A stretch of 22,230 bases of DNA from positions 1 to 22,230 of the forward strand of contig UPXT01000035.1 in NCBI GenBank assembly GCA_900538365.1, given 5' to 3'. The notes under the pieces were generated by a model. The model saw nothing but the letters and a program-made list of their open reading frames with translations. It had not been told where the DNA came from and did not search any database. Below are positions 7,747-14,666 of this stretch, piece by piece (positions within the stretch are counted from its first letter, which is position 1; each line of letters begins with the position of its first letter). Both the position numbers and the translations under genes were made by a program. This stretch comes from an uncultured Acidaminococcus sp. (GTDB lineage: Bacteria; Bacillota; Negativicutes; Acidaminococcales; Acidaminococcaceae).

Positions 7747-7777
7747 ATTTTACCATACAAATGTGCCTTTATTGCAA
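7747..7777 (-). promoter_or_regulatory. Candidate promoter of the secreted-protein gene
   Basis: On the minus strand TTGCAA (7772-7777) and TAAAAT (7747-7752) are spaced 19 bases, slightly long. The surrounding DNA is very AT-rich. Confidence 0.4.
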
Positions 7778-7854
7778 ATTTTTACGATTTTTGGTGGTTC
7801 TTTTACTTTTTTCATATCAGGGAGGAATTTTTCCAAATTATCAGAATAATGGGT

Positions 7855-7860
7855 TATAAT
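7855..7860 (+). promoter_or_regulatory. -10 element of the racemase gene
   Basis: Consensus TATAAT about 50 bases before the start codon. No good -35 is seen at 16-18 bases, so this may need an activator or be incidental. Confidence 0.4.
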
Positions 7861-7910
7861 AAACTTGTACGGGTTCATGCCGTTTATAAAATTTTCAATA
7901 AGGAGTGCTT

Positions 7911-8723
7911 ATGATGAACGTCAATGTGGTTAAGCTTGATCCCAGCGGCAATATCACGCTTTTCGTGCTGTCCCCTATTTCCGTAGATGATCGAAGGGAA
8001 CTCAATGATGCTTTGCTTTCAGCAGATCCTGACGCAGAACAGGCAGGCTGCCTTTCAGGAAGCGGACGCTCCGTCCACGTTGAAATGATGGGCGGTGAAT
8101 TCTGCGGCAATGCCTCTCGCTCCGCGGCCGCCTACTGGGCCCACACCCATGATGAAGAAGGCGTCTTTGAAGTAACCTGTTCCGGCGCAAAGGCTCCCAT
8201 GGAAGCCCGCGTCAAAAAGCTTGGCAGCACTCCGCCCACCTATGACGCGGAAATTGACCTGCCGCTGCCCCTGTCCGTAACGGAAGAAGCGATGATGGTC
8301 GGAGAAAAAGAAGTCTCCCTTACCCATGTCGTTCTTCCTGGTATCGAGCACTATGTCTATTTTACAGAAGAACTTGATGCCCTGACTCCCATGGACTACT
8401 GGCTTGCCCTTAAAAACAAAGTGAGTTCAAGGCCACTTCCCGATGCATATGGGCTTATCCTTGTAGAGGAAAAATCGGCCCGCATGATTCCTGCTGTATT
8501 TGTGACCGCAACCGGTACCCTCTACTGGGAGCGCAGCTGCGGAAGCGGCAGTGCGGCAGCGGCGGCAGCCCTTGGCCGGCGTTATCAAAAATCGCTTGCC
8601 CTCACCCTCAAGGAACCGGGCGGCCCCATTTCTATCAAGGCAACCGTGAAAGACGGAACCCTGACGGGCGTCACCATCGGCGGGCCGGTCCGTATTGATG
8701 CATCCTATGCATTTACTTTCTGA
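7911..8723 (+). CDS. DapF-fold amino-acid racemase, CntK (histidine racemase)-like
   Basis: A 270-residue enzyme of the PLP-independent diaminopimelate epimerase/PhzF fold. Both half-sites carry the catalytic cysteine: C65 in GGEFCGNA and C210 in ERSCGSGSA. The N terminus LDPSGNITLFV, the EQAG segment, the WERSCGSG block and the PGGPISI segment resemble, as I remember it, Staphylococcus CntK, the histidine racemase of staphylopine synthesis, more than true DapF. That points to an amino acid other than diaminopimelate, perhaps histidine. No staphylopine synthase, aminobutyryl transferase, lysine-pathway gene or metallophore transporter is next to it. AAGGAG at 7900-7905 is five bases from the ATG at 7911 and eight from the ATG at 7914, so the latter start is also possible. 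The fold and cysteine pair are clear; the substrate is inference. Confidence 0.85.
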   Translation: MMNVNVVKLDPSGNITLFVLSPISVDDRRELNDALLSADPDAEQAGCLSGSGRSVHVEMMGGEFCGNASRSAAAYWAHTHDEEGVFEVTCSGAKAPMEARVKKLGSTPPTYDAEIDLPLPLSVTEEAMMVGEKEVSLTHVVLPGIEHYVYFTEELDALTPMDYWLALKNKVSSRPLPDAYGLILVEEKSARMIPAVFVTATGTLYWERSCGSGSAAAAAALGRRYQKSLALTLKEPGGPISIKATVKDGTLTGVTIGGPVRIDASYAFTF

Positions 8724-8751
8724 CGGCAGCACGCCAAAACAGGAAAATCCG

Positions 8752-8780
8752 TTGACAAAATGATGCTTCAATGCTAGAAT
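8752..8780 (+). promoter_or_regulatory. Promoter of tRNA-Leu
   Basis: TTGACA (8752-8757) and TAGAAT (8775-8780) are separated by 17 bases, 22 bases ahead of the mature tRNA. Confidence 0.85.
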
Positions 8781-8802
8781 AACTTCGTTGCACCAAACCC
8801 GT

Positions 8803-8888
8803 GCCGAAGTGGCGGAATTGGCAGACGCACTTGACTCAAAATCAAGCGCCCTCAAAGCGTGCCGGTTCGAGTCCGGCCTTCGGCACCA
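8803..8888 (+). tRNA. tRNA-Leu (anticodon CAA)
   Basis: Acceptor arms GCCGAAG and CTTCGGC pair over seven bases, with discriminator A and an encoded CCA end. The anticodon stem CTTGA/TCAAG encloses the loop CTCAAAA, giving anticodon CAA (reads UUG). A long variable arm, expected of leucine tRNA, and a T arm with GGTTCGAGTCC follow. At 86 bases it is a normal class II tRNA with its own promoter and terminator. Confidence 0.97.
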
Positions 8889-8895
8889 ATTAAAA

Positions 8896-8929
8896 AAGCA
8901 AGACCATCGCGCCGCGATGGTCTTTTTTT
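8896..8929 (+). terminator. Terminator of tRNA-Leu
   Basis: A 10-base stem AGACCATCGC/GCGATGGTCT (8901-8910 with 8914-8923) and a three-base loop are followed by seven T, eight bases after the tRNA CCA. Confidence 0.93.
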
Positions 8930-9320
8930 GTGTCTAGGCATGGCGCAATTTTATAAAGTGAACGTCCTGCCACAGGAAGTTACCGCCAAGTACAGCAACC
9001 CACAAACGGGAATGAGCGGGGCTAAAAGGGAAAAAGCGCTATGGCAAAAACGAGGGATCCCATTTCTAGTTAACTCGCCGCAAAGGCCCAGAGTGTCTTA
9101 TTCATCTCATTTTCGTTCTTAGCCTCTTTATGATTTTGATGAGAGATCACTTGATTCCAGGGGAGACCTTCCTTTATTTTGATAAGCAGTATCTGTCAAC
9201 ACGCTCTTAACAATAAGGGGCTTCCCGTTATTTTGCCTAGATGATGTATCCCTATCGAGAAAGATGTTACGCTTAGTCCCTAGGTTCACGGTTTGCCTTC
9301 ATTTTTCTTTAAATCGTTCC
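8930..9320. other. Gene-poor stretch, possible decayed coding sequence
   Basis: No intact gene is seen. On the minus strand, two abutting open stretches in different frames (about 9282-9172 and 9178-9065) read like protein: one contains KRNIFLDRDTSS and GKPLIVKSVLTDTAY, the other GLPWNQVISHQN and ends MNKTLWAFAAS followed by a stop. A single frameshift near 9175 would join them. They could be the C-terminal remnant of a lost gene or transposase, but I cannot match them to a family. TCTAGGCA (8933-8940) recurs inverted at 9234-9241, too short to claim insertion-sequence ends. The plus strand offers a 60-codon frame from 8941 with no good ribosome site. Confidence 0.25.
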
Positions 9321-9349
9321 TTTTCAGGGTTCATTTCCTATGCTATAAC
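9321..9349 (+). promoter_or_regulatory. Promoter of the pdxY operon
   Basis: TTTTCA (9321-9326) and TATAAC (9344-9349) are spaced 17, with TGC before the -10 (extended -10). The pdxY start codon is about 70 bases downstream. Confidence 0.5.
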
Positions 9350-9416
9350 TGAAAATGATTACAGGACCCCCTCCTTACGGGCCCATCCCAAAACACAGCA
9401 AAAAGGAGACGATTTC

Positions 9417-10298
9417 ATGCATCTGCGGGCCGCCGTCATCAATGATCTTTCTGGACTGGGTCGCTGTTCCCTTTCGGCAGACATCGCCGTTCTTGCCGCC
9501 ATGGGCATAGAAGCCTGCCCCCTGCCCACCGCCGTACTTACGGCCCAAACGGGTTATGAAGGCTATCGCTCCGTTTCCTTTGCGTCCCACATGGAAGCCT
9601 ATCGGTGCCACTGGCATGCTCTCGGAATCAAATTTGCCGGGATTCTCTCAGGCTATCTTGTGTCCCCCGAAGCAGCCCGCCAGACAGCGGAATTTGTTGA
9701 CACGTTCCACCATCCCGGTGTGACCTATCTCTGCGATCCAGTCCTAGGGGATCAAGGTCGCGTCTATGATGGCTTTACGGATGCTTCCATCAAATCCATG
9801 CGAGGCCTTGCGGAAAAAGCCGATATTCTCACGCCGAACCTAACAGAGTTCTGCCTTCTTACAGGAACAGAAATGGATGCCATGATGAAAGAAGAAGCAA
9901 CAGACAAAGACGCCCTCTTTGCCGCCCTGACTCAAAAAGCAGCCGCTTTTTCCCAGGCAGATCTTGTCATTACAGGCATTCCCATAAAGAATAAAAAAAG
10001 TGGCAGGGACATCTGTAACCTTATCATCTCCAAAGGCCGCATCTATCCCGTAACGTTCCCCCATCTAGGCGGCTCCTATTCAGGAACGGGCGATCTTTTT
10101 GCGGCCGTACTCCTTGCGGCACGCCTGCACAAAGAGGGCCTCGTCCCCAGTGTCAATAAAGCAGGCCAGTTCATTGCAAAGGGCATCACGGCTGCACAAA
10201 AAGAACATACACCCGGTAACGCCGGCATCGATTACGAGCCTTTTCTCCCTCTCTTACGTTCCTCAAAGGAGGATGATCATGATTCAGCATATGCGTGA
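9417..10298 (+). CDS. pdxY: Pyridoxal/pyridoxamine kinase, ribokinase-like fold
   Basis: Phosphorylates B6 vitamers (pyridoxal, pyridoxamine, pyridoxine) with ATP in salvage of pyridoxal phosphate. The 293-residue protein has the PdxY/PdxK opening AAVINDLSGLGRCSL, the PTAVLTAQTGYEG substrate loop, CDPVLGDQGRVY, ILTPNLTEFCLLTG and the C-terminal anion-hole motif GTGDLFAAVLL with its catalytic Asp. The ATG at 9417 has AAAAGGAGA eight bases upstream; the frame continues further left without support. Its 3' end overlaps the next gene (ECF S component) by 20 bases. That coupling fits uptake followed by trapping through phosphorylation. The kinase call is firm; the exact vitamer is not readable. 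Confidence 0.92.
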   Translation: MHLRAAVINDLSGLGRCSLSADIAVLAAMGIEACPLPTAVLTAQTGYEGYRSVSFASHMEAYRCHWHALGIKFAGILSGYLVSPEAARQTAEFVDTFHHPGVTYLCDPVLGDQGRVYDGFTDASIKSMRGLAEKADILTPNLTEFCLLTGTEMDAMMKEEATDKDALFAALTQKAAAFSQADLVITGIPIKNKKSGRDICNLIISKGRIYPVTFPHLGGSYSGTGDLFAAVLLAARLHKEGLVPSVNKAGQFIAKGITAAQKEHTPGNAGIDYEPFLPLLRSSKEDDHDSAYA

Positions 10299-10845
10299 AA
10301 CGCGGCTCCGGCTCCTTACCCTGACTGGAATCTTTGCCGCCCTTATTTGTCTTTTTACGGCCTATATCTGCCACATCCCCGTTGGGCCAAACGGCGGCTA
10401 TCTCCATTTTGGCGATACCTTCATCTATGTGGCCGCGTCCCTCCTGCCCCAGCCCTATGCCCTTCTTGCCGGTGCCATTGGCGGCGGCCTGGCGGACCTA
10501 TTGACAGCTCCCATGTGGGCACCGGCAACGATCATCATCAAAATGCTCATCACCCTGCCTTTTACGTCAAAGGCCCCAACGCTTCTTTGCCGCCGCAACA
10601 AGATTGCCCCTTTCCTTTCGTGGATCATTTCCACCATAGGCTATTATCTGGCAGAAGGACTCATTTTTGGCAGCAAAACCGCTCTTTTGACGTCCATCAT
10701 AGGAAGCGCATTTCAATCTGGCGGCAGTCTCATCTTTTATGGGTTCATCGTAAGCGTCCTTGATAAAAGCGGCGTCAAGGCAAAAGGATTTCTTCCTTTG
10801 GAAAGGAGTGCGACCCATCATGGCTCAAATTCTCTACACGTATAA
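10279..10845 (+). CDS. ECF transporter S component, putative B6-vitamer uptake
   Basis: A 188-residue integral membrane protein with about five to six hydrophobic segments. After a short basic N terminus (MRETRLRLLTLTGIFAALICLFTAY), the stretch GPNGGYLHFGDTFIYVAASLLPQPYALLAGAIGGGLADLL is typical of ECF S components of the small-vitamin type. Ecf ATPase and EcfT genes are absent from the window, so a shared module is expected elsewhere. AAAGGAGG at 10265-10272 places the start at ATG 10279; an ATG at 10273 is too close to the ribosome site. It overlaps pdxY by 20 bases and the following radical SAM gene by 26, so all three are one unit. Substrate (pyridoxine or related) is inferred from pdxY and was not derived from binding residues. 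Confidence 0.8.
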   Translation: MIQHMRETRLRLLTLTGIFAALICLFTAYICHIPVGPNGGYLHFGDTFIYVAASLLPQPYALLAGAIGGGLADLLTAPMWAPATIIIKMLITLPFTSKAPTLLCRRNKIAPFLSWIISTIGYYLAEGLIFGSKTALLTSIIGSAFQSGGSLIFYGFIVSVLDKSGVKAKGFLPLERSATHHGSNSLHV

Positions 10846-11419
10846 GGGCGGTGTCTACGTCAACCTCACGAACAAGTGCAACTGCCGCTGTACCTTCTGT
10901 ATCCGCTTCCAGCACGACGGCATTGGTGACGCACCCACCTTGTGGCACAAAGTAAACCCGACCTGGAACCAGGTCAAAAAAGCCATTGATACCTTTGATT
11001 TCACTGGTTTTCAGGAACTCGTTTTTTGTGGCTACGGGGAACCGACCTGTGCTCTTGCTCTCTTGGAACAAACGGCTCGTTATGTACGCCGCCTCCATCC
11101 AGGGCTCAGCCTTCGTCTCAATACGAACGGCCTTGGCAGCGTAGAAAACAGCCGCGACATCGTACCAGAACTGGCAGGGCTGCTTGATTCCGTTTCCATC
11201 AGCCTCAATGCACCGGACGAAAAGGTATATAACCGTGTAACAAAGCCCACTCTCACCGGTGCCTATGAGGCCATGCTGGATTTTGCCAAAGCGTGCAAAA
11301 AGCGCATTCCTGACACGCGCATGACCGTCGTCGATGTCCTTTCGCCCGAAGCGATTGAAAAAAGCCGCAAGGTCGCGGCCTCCTGCGGTATCAAGCTCCG
11401 CATCCGCAAGTCTAGCTAA
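10820..11419 (+). CDS. Radical SAM protein, TatD-associated type
   Basis: A 199-residue minimal radical SAM enzyme. The 4Fe-4S motif is CNCRCTFC (C20, C24, C27; CxxxCxxC, with an extra C22) in VYVNLTNKCNCRCTFCIRF. The S-adenosylmethionine-binding GYGEPT (residues about 74-79) and later RLNTNG and SVSISLNAPD strands are in order. Its small size and opening match the family annotated as TatD-associated radical SAM proteins, whose reaction is unknown. There is no TatD nuclease gene in the window, which weakens that label; a QueE-like role was considered but the cluster motif differs from the QueE type. The ATG at 10820 has GAAAGGAG 11 bases upstream and lies inside the preceding gene. A terminator follows. 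Confidence 0.8.
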   Translation: MAQILYTYKGGVYVNLTNKCNCRCTFCIRFQHDGIGDAPTLWHKVNPTWNQVKKAIDTFDFTGFQELVFCGYGEPTCALALLEQTARYVRRLHPGLSLRLNTNGLGSVENSRDIVPELAGLLDSVSISLNAPDEKVYNRVTKPTLTGAYEAMLDFAKACKKRIPDTRMTVVDVLSPEAIEKSRKVAASCGIKLRIRKSS

Positions 11420-11456
11420 CAGGAACGGTCTTGAAGGATCGGTCTTTCAGCTAAAA

Positions 11457-11502
11457 CAAAATGTCCCCTTTGAGCCTCATCGGCACAAAGGGGACATTTT
11501 TA
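11457..11502. terminator. Bidirectional terminator between the radical SAM and hydrogenase genes
   Basis: A 13-base stem AAATGTCCCCTTT/AAAGGGGACATTT (11459-11471 with 11487-11499) has T runs on both strands. It ends the pdxY operon on the plus strand and the hydrogenase-like gene on the minus strand. Confidence 0.9.
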
Positions 11503-11504
11503 TT

Positions 11505-12740
11505 TCAGTCAAATTTACGGTCGTAAAGGTCGCTCTTTGTGAGGAATTCTTCTACCGTTTCAAAACCGAGCTGCTTTAAGAGTTCGATGACATAGGGATT
11601 TTCGGCCGGTGTTTTGTACGTTGATTCATCGCTGTAGGCCATAACATTCAGTTTCCCCTGTTCCTTGGGGACAAGGGCCTTTGGTCCGCCGACGCAGCCG
11701 CCGCGGCAGCCCATTCCCTCAAAGAAGTTGCCTTCCCGGTTGCCTTTCAGGATTGAATCGATCATGGCCTTGCAGTCAGGCACGCTGTCAGCCCGGCGCA
11801 CCTTAACTTCAATCTTGCGGTTCGGGTCAAGGCGTTTTACCGTTGCAGCAACGGCCTCTGCCACGCCGCCTGCATAGGCATAGCGAATGCCCGCTCTAGA
11901 CGCGTGTGGTACGTTGTCTTCTTCCAAGTGCTCAAGGTCAATATCAGTCGTCGTAAACAGGTCCCGCAGTTCCTCATAGGTGAGGACATAATCAATGGCT
12001 CCTTTAAGATCCGGTTCCTTGATTTCGGCTTTTTTGGCCATGCAGGGCCCGATAAAGACCGTCTTGGCATTGGGGTGCAGCACCTTGACCGTACGGCCGC
12101 CTGCAATCATAGGAGAAACGGAACCCGGCACATTGGGCATCAGTTCATGATAAAGACGGCGAATCATGGCAATCCACATGGGACAGCAGCAGCTCGTAAG
12201 CTGGAAGTCCCCTTCTTTATTGACATTCTTATTAAATTCCAACGCTTCCTTGAGCGTCAGGATATCGGCAAAGACAGCCACTTCGAGCATCCCTGAAAAG
12301 CCCATCATCTTTAAGGCCGTGCGCAGACGGCCGGCCGTGACCTTAGAACCAAACTGACCGGAAAAAGCCGGTGCTACGAGGGCGTAAATCGGCGTTTCCG
12401 CTTTCTTGAGTTCTTCCACAACGGGAATGATATCCTTCTTGGTCTTTAAGGCATCCAGTTTGCACGCGTCAACGCAGGCCTGACAGCCCACGCATTTATC
12501 GTTGTCAATGGAAATACCGTCCTTGCCTGGATGCAGGGCATCCCAGCGGCAGACTTGGGCGCAGCTGCCCTGTTCCTCTTCAGAGCAAGTGCAGTCCTTG
12601 GCGCGCCAAACAAGACTCGTTTCTTCCGGATGGGCCAGGCATTCAATCATCTTCGGATCGGCGTCCTTGATGTCCGTGACGTCCTTTCCTTCCACAGCAC
12701 GAGCGAGCATTTTTTTGTACAGTTCATCCAGTGTAAGCAT
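11505..12740 (-). CDS. [FeFe]-hydrogenase-like protein with atypical H-cluster motifs
   Basis: A 411-residue iron-sulfur protein with two N-terminal cluster sites (C50, C52, C60, C64, and the ferredoxin-like C83, C86, C89, C93) and an [FeFe]-hydrogenase large-subunit domain. The H-cluster cysteines are present: TSCCCPMW (from T182), GPCMAKKAE (C233) and EGMGCRGGCVGGP (C345, C349). Compared with the standard TSCCPxW, MPCxxK and ExMACxGGC loops, L1 has an extra Cys and Met after Pro, L2 starts GPC, and L3 has Gly before the first Cys. These changes recall the putative sensory or uncharacterised hydrogenase groups rather than HydA. No HydE, HydF, HydG, NADH-binding partner or PAS domain is nearby. 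ATG 12740 has GAGGGGAG five bases upstream. Hydrogen production, sensing or another redox role all remain open. Confidence 0.88.
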   Translation of the reverse strand: MLTLDELYKKMLARAVEGKDVTDIKDADPKMIECLAHPEETSLVWRAKDCTCSEEEQGSCAQVCRWDALHPGKDGISIDNDKCVGCQACVDACKLDALKTKKDIIPVVEELKKAETPIYALVAPAFSGQFGSKVTAGRLRTALKMMGFSGMLEVAVFADILTLKEALEFNKNVNKEGDFQLTSCCCPMWIAMIRRLYHELMPNVPGSVSPMIAGGRTVKVLHPNAKTVFIGPCMAKKAEIKEPDLKGAIDYVLTYEELRDLFTTTDIDLEHLEEDNVPHASRAGIRYAYAGGVAEAVAATVKRLDPNRKIEVKVRRADSVPDCKAMIDSILKGNREGNFFEGMGCRGGCVGGPKALVPKEQGKLNVMAYSDESTYKTPAENPYVIELLKQLGFETVEEFLTKSDLYDRKFD

Positions 12741-12778
12741 ATTGACTCCCCTCTAAAATACGGCATGCTGCCATTTTT

Positions 12779-12803
12779 GTGGAGCAGTGCATCCACACTC
12801 CAC
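12779..12803 (-). other. Hairpin in the leader of the hydrogenase-like gene
   Basis: GTGGAG (12779-12784) and CTCCAC (12798-12803) pair, with an inner GTG/CAC. A second small stem, GGCA/TGCC, follows in the leader (about 12762-12772). No U run follows, so it is not a terminator. Confidence 0.35.
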
Positions 12804-12816
12804 GGCTTCACTTTGT

Positions 12817-12846
12817 ATTATATACAATTTAGACAATCTTTGTCGA
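12817..12846 (-). promoter_or_regulatory. Promoter of the hydrogenase-like gene
   Basis: On the minus strand TCGACA (12841-12846) and TATAAT (12817-12822) are spaced 18. The -35 lies inside the last codons of the ABC-F gene, so the hydrogenase gene can be transcribed on its own as well as by read-through. Confidence 0.55.
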
Positions 12847-14385
12847 CCATCCTTCAATATTCCAGACCTCGTCGATCCAGTCTTCATAAAAATCTGGTTC
12901 GTGGGAAACAAGGATCAAGGTTCCCTGATATTCCTTGAGGGCACGCTTTAGTTCTTCCTTGGCTTCCACATCGAGGTGGTTTGTCGGTTCGTCGAGAACA
13001 AGGAGATTGACCGGGCGCTGCATAATCTTGGAGAGACGTACTTTGGCCGCTTCACCGCCCGAAAGGGCCGTCATTTTTGTCGTAATATGATCATTGGTAA
13101 GGCCGCAGGCGGCAAGGGCAGCACGGACTTCAGCATTGGCCATGCCCGGGTATTCCTGCCAAAGCTCCTCAAGGGCCGTGTTCTGGTTGCCCTTTGCGCT
13201 TTCCTGTTCAAAATAGCCGACAGAAACAAATTCACCGCGTTCCACGGTTCCCGCAATGGGCGGAACCTGGCCGAGGAGGGTCTTTAACAGGGTCGATTTC
13301 CCCAGGCCGTTCGTCCCACGGATGGCAATCTTTGCGCCCCGCTCAATCTTAAGGTCCACCTGTTTTGTCAGGGGTTCGTGATAACCTAGGACAAGGTTTG
13401 TGCCTACAAGGACAAAACGGGAAGGCGCCCGGTCTTCCTTGAACTGGAAATGGGGTTTAGGCTTTTCAGCACGTTTTGTGAGCACTTCCATCTTGGCCAG
13501 TTTCTTCATCCGGCTATTGGCCATCCCCCGCGTCGCGACACGGGCCTTATTGCGGGCAATGAAATCCTGTTCTTTTTTGATTTCTGCCTGCTGCCGCTCA
13601 TAAGCTGCATCTAACTGGCGCCGTTTGATGGCCACCATTTCCTCAAACTTTTCATAGTTTGCCGTGTAGCGTGTGAGCCCCAGGTTATCGACATGCCAAA
13701 TGACATTTGTTACCGCATTAAGGAAGGGCACATCGTGGGAAATGACGATGAAGGCATTCTCATAATTTTGGAGATAGCGCGTGAGCCACTCAATATGTCC
13801 CGTATCCAGGTAATTGGTCGGTTCATCCAGAAGCAGGATATCAGGATGTTGAAGGAGGAGCTTTGTAAGAAGCACCTTTGTGCGCTGACCGCCCGAAAGC
13901 TCATCGACTTTATGCTCAAGGCCAAGATCACGCAGTCCAAGACCTGCCGCAACTTCCTCAATCTTTGTATCCAGATTGTAGTAATCAGCCGCCTCCAGCC
14001 GTTCCTGGATTTCGGCTGTATCCGCCATGAGGCGTTCCAGCTCGTCCGGTGAGGCCGATTCCATCTGATCATAAGCGGCAAGCATTTCCTTTTCCTCATC
14101 GACAAGATCCTGAAAAGCCGTGCGCAGCGTTTCTCGAATCGTCTTTCCCGCCTCAAGGGCCGCGTGCTGGTCCATATATCCAACCTTTGTACGCCGTGCC
14201 CAGGTGATTTTACCATCATCAGGGGACAATTTTCCCGTAATGATTGACATAAACGTCGACTTGCCCTCACCATTGGCACCGACAAGGGCCACGTGTTCAC
14301 CCTTTTCAAGACGGAAGGAAACATCCTCAAAAATCTCCCGACCGCCATAGCTGTGGGACAAATGGGCTACATCAAGTATACTCAT
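12829..14385 (-). CDS. ABC-F family ATPase (duplicated ABC domains)
   Basis: A cytoplasmic 518-residue protein with two ATP-binding cassettes and no membrane segment, as in ABC-F proteins that act on the ribosome. Domain 1 has Walker A GANGEGKST (about residues 36-44), signature LSGGQRTKVLL and Walker B ILLLDEPTNYLD. A charged helical linker follows (KRRQLDAAYERQQAEIKKEQDFIARNK, the P-site tRNA interaction motif region). Domain 2 has GTNGLGKST, LSGGEAAKVRL and LLVLDEPTNHLD. The length and linker suit the YbiT/YkpA-like housekeeping group rather than antibiotic-resistance ABC-F proteins, but function cannot be settled from sequence. ATG 14385 has AAAGGAGA six bases upstream. It lies 88 bases before the hydrogenase-like gene on the same strand, with no terminator seen between them. 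Confidence 0.93.
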   Translation of the reverse strand: MSILDVAHLSHSYGGREIFEDVSFRLEKGEHVALVGANGEGKSTFMSIITGKLSPDDGKITWARRTKVGYMDQHAALEAGKTIRETLRTAFQDLVDEEKEMLAAYDQMESASPDELERLMADTAEIQERLEAADYYNLDTKIEEVAAGLGLRDLGLEHKVDELSGGQRTKVLLTKLLLQHPDILLLDEPTNYLDTGHIEWLTRYLQNYENAFIVISHDVPFLNAVTNVIWHVDNLGLTRYTANYEKFEEMVAIKRRQLDAAYERQQAEIKKEQDFIARNKARVATRGMANSRMKKLAKMEVLTKRAEKPKPHFQFKEDRAPSRFVLVGTNLVLGYHEPLTKQVDLKIERGAKIAIRGTNGLGKSTLLKTLLGQVPPIAGTVERGEFVSVGYFEQESAKGNQNTALEELWQEYPGMANAEVRAALAACGLTNDHITTKMTALSGGEAAKVRLSKIMQRPVNLLVLDEPTNHLDVEAKEELKRALKEYQGTLILVSHEPDFYEDWIDEVWNIEGWSTKIV

Positions 14386-14426
14386 GGGTCTCTCCTTTTT
14401 GGTCTCATAGCAAAGTAGTCCCGCCT

Positions 14427-14455
14427 ATTTTACCAAAAAAGGCGGAAGAAAGCAA
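14427..14455 (-). promoter_or_regulatory. Promoter of the ABC-F gene
   Basis: On the minus strand TTGCTT (14450-14455) and TAAAAT (14427-14432) are separated by 17 bases. Confidence 0.55.
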
Positions 14456-14460
14456 AAGGA

Positions 14461-14584
14461 AAGGAGGTGAGGCTGCCGTGGCTAAGGCGCTTCCGCTTGG
14501 CAAAGGCCGCGGCTGTCAAGCGACAGAGGGGAAGGCGGAACGGTTTTCGCTGTTTTTAAGGCAAAAGACCTGATGGGAAAAGAC
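14461..14584 (+). repeat. Interspersed repeat, copy A
   Basis: Shares with 20302-20460 an identical 19-base block (14503-14521), an identical 12-base AGGCAAAAGACC (14559-14570) and a GGGAAAAGAC block (14575-14584, in a different order in copy B). The 19-base block sits in a hairpin (GCTTGGCA with TGTCAAGC). It starts with AAGGAGGTGA, a perfect match to the 16S anti-Shine-Dalgarno tail. The remaining gene-free DNA (14386-14931) holds a stem-loop at 14623-14662, a tandem repeat and an FNR-like palindrome, with no recognisable gene. Confidence 0.5.
14478..14573 (+). CDS. Possible small ORF inside repeat copy A
   Basis: A GTG-started frame of 31 residues (MAKALPLGKGRGCQATEGKA... ending LRQKT) lies seven bases after a perfect Shine-Dalgarno AAGGAGGTGA. 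No promoter is seen on this strand and the peptide matches nothing I know. In copy B the same frame reads GRGCQA as well, but lacks a clear start. A competing frame from GTG 14467 is Arg-rich. The ribosome site is the only real support, so it may simply be part of the repeat. Confidence 0.2.
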   Translation: MAKALPLGKGRGCQATEGKAERFSLFLRQKT

Positions 14585-14622
14585 TTGAAGGAACAAGGCC
14601 GTAAAGTAGGTTTTAGCAAGTA

Positions 14623-14662
14623 AGCCCTAAACCGAACCTCGATACAGATTCCGTTTAGGGCT
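14623..14662. other. Stem-loop without U run
   Basis: AGCCCTAAAC (14623-14632) and GTTTAGGGCT (14653-14662) form a perfect 10-base stem with a 20-base loop. Neither strand has a T run after it, so a terminator role is doubtful; it may close a structured RNA from copy A. Confidence 0.4.
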
Positions 14663-14666
14663 CTTA

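Noticed and set aside
8933..9241. Insertion-sequence ends (TCTAGGCA inverted at both sides)
   Set aside because: Only eight bases match and the similarity does not extend inward; no target-site duplication is visible.
10820..11419. QueE (7-carboxy-7-deazaguanine synthase)
   Set aside because: QueT in the window suggested it, but the motif here is plain CxxxCxxC without QueE-type spacing and the gene is coupled to pdxY instead.
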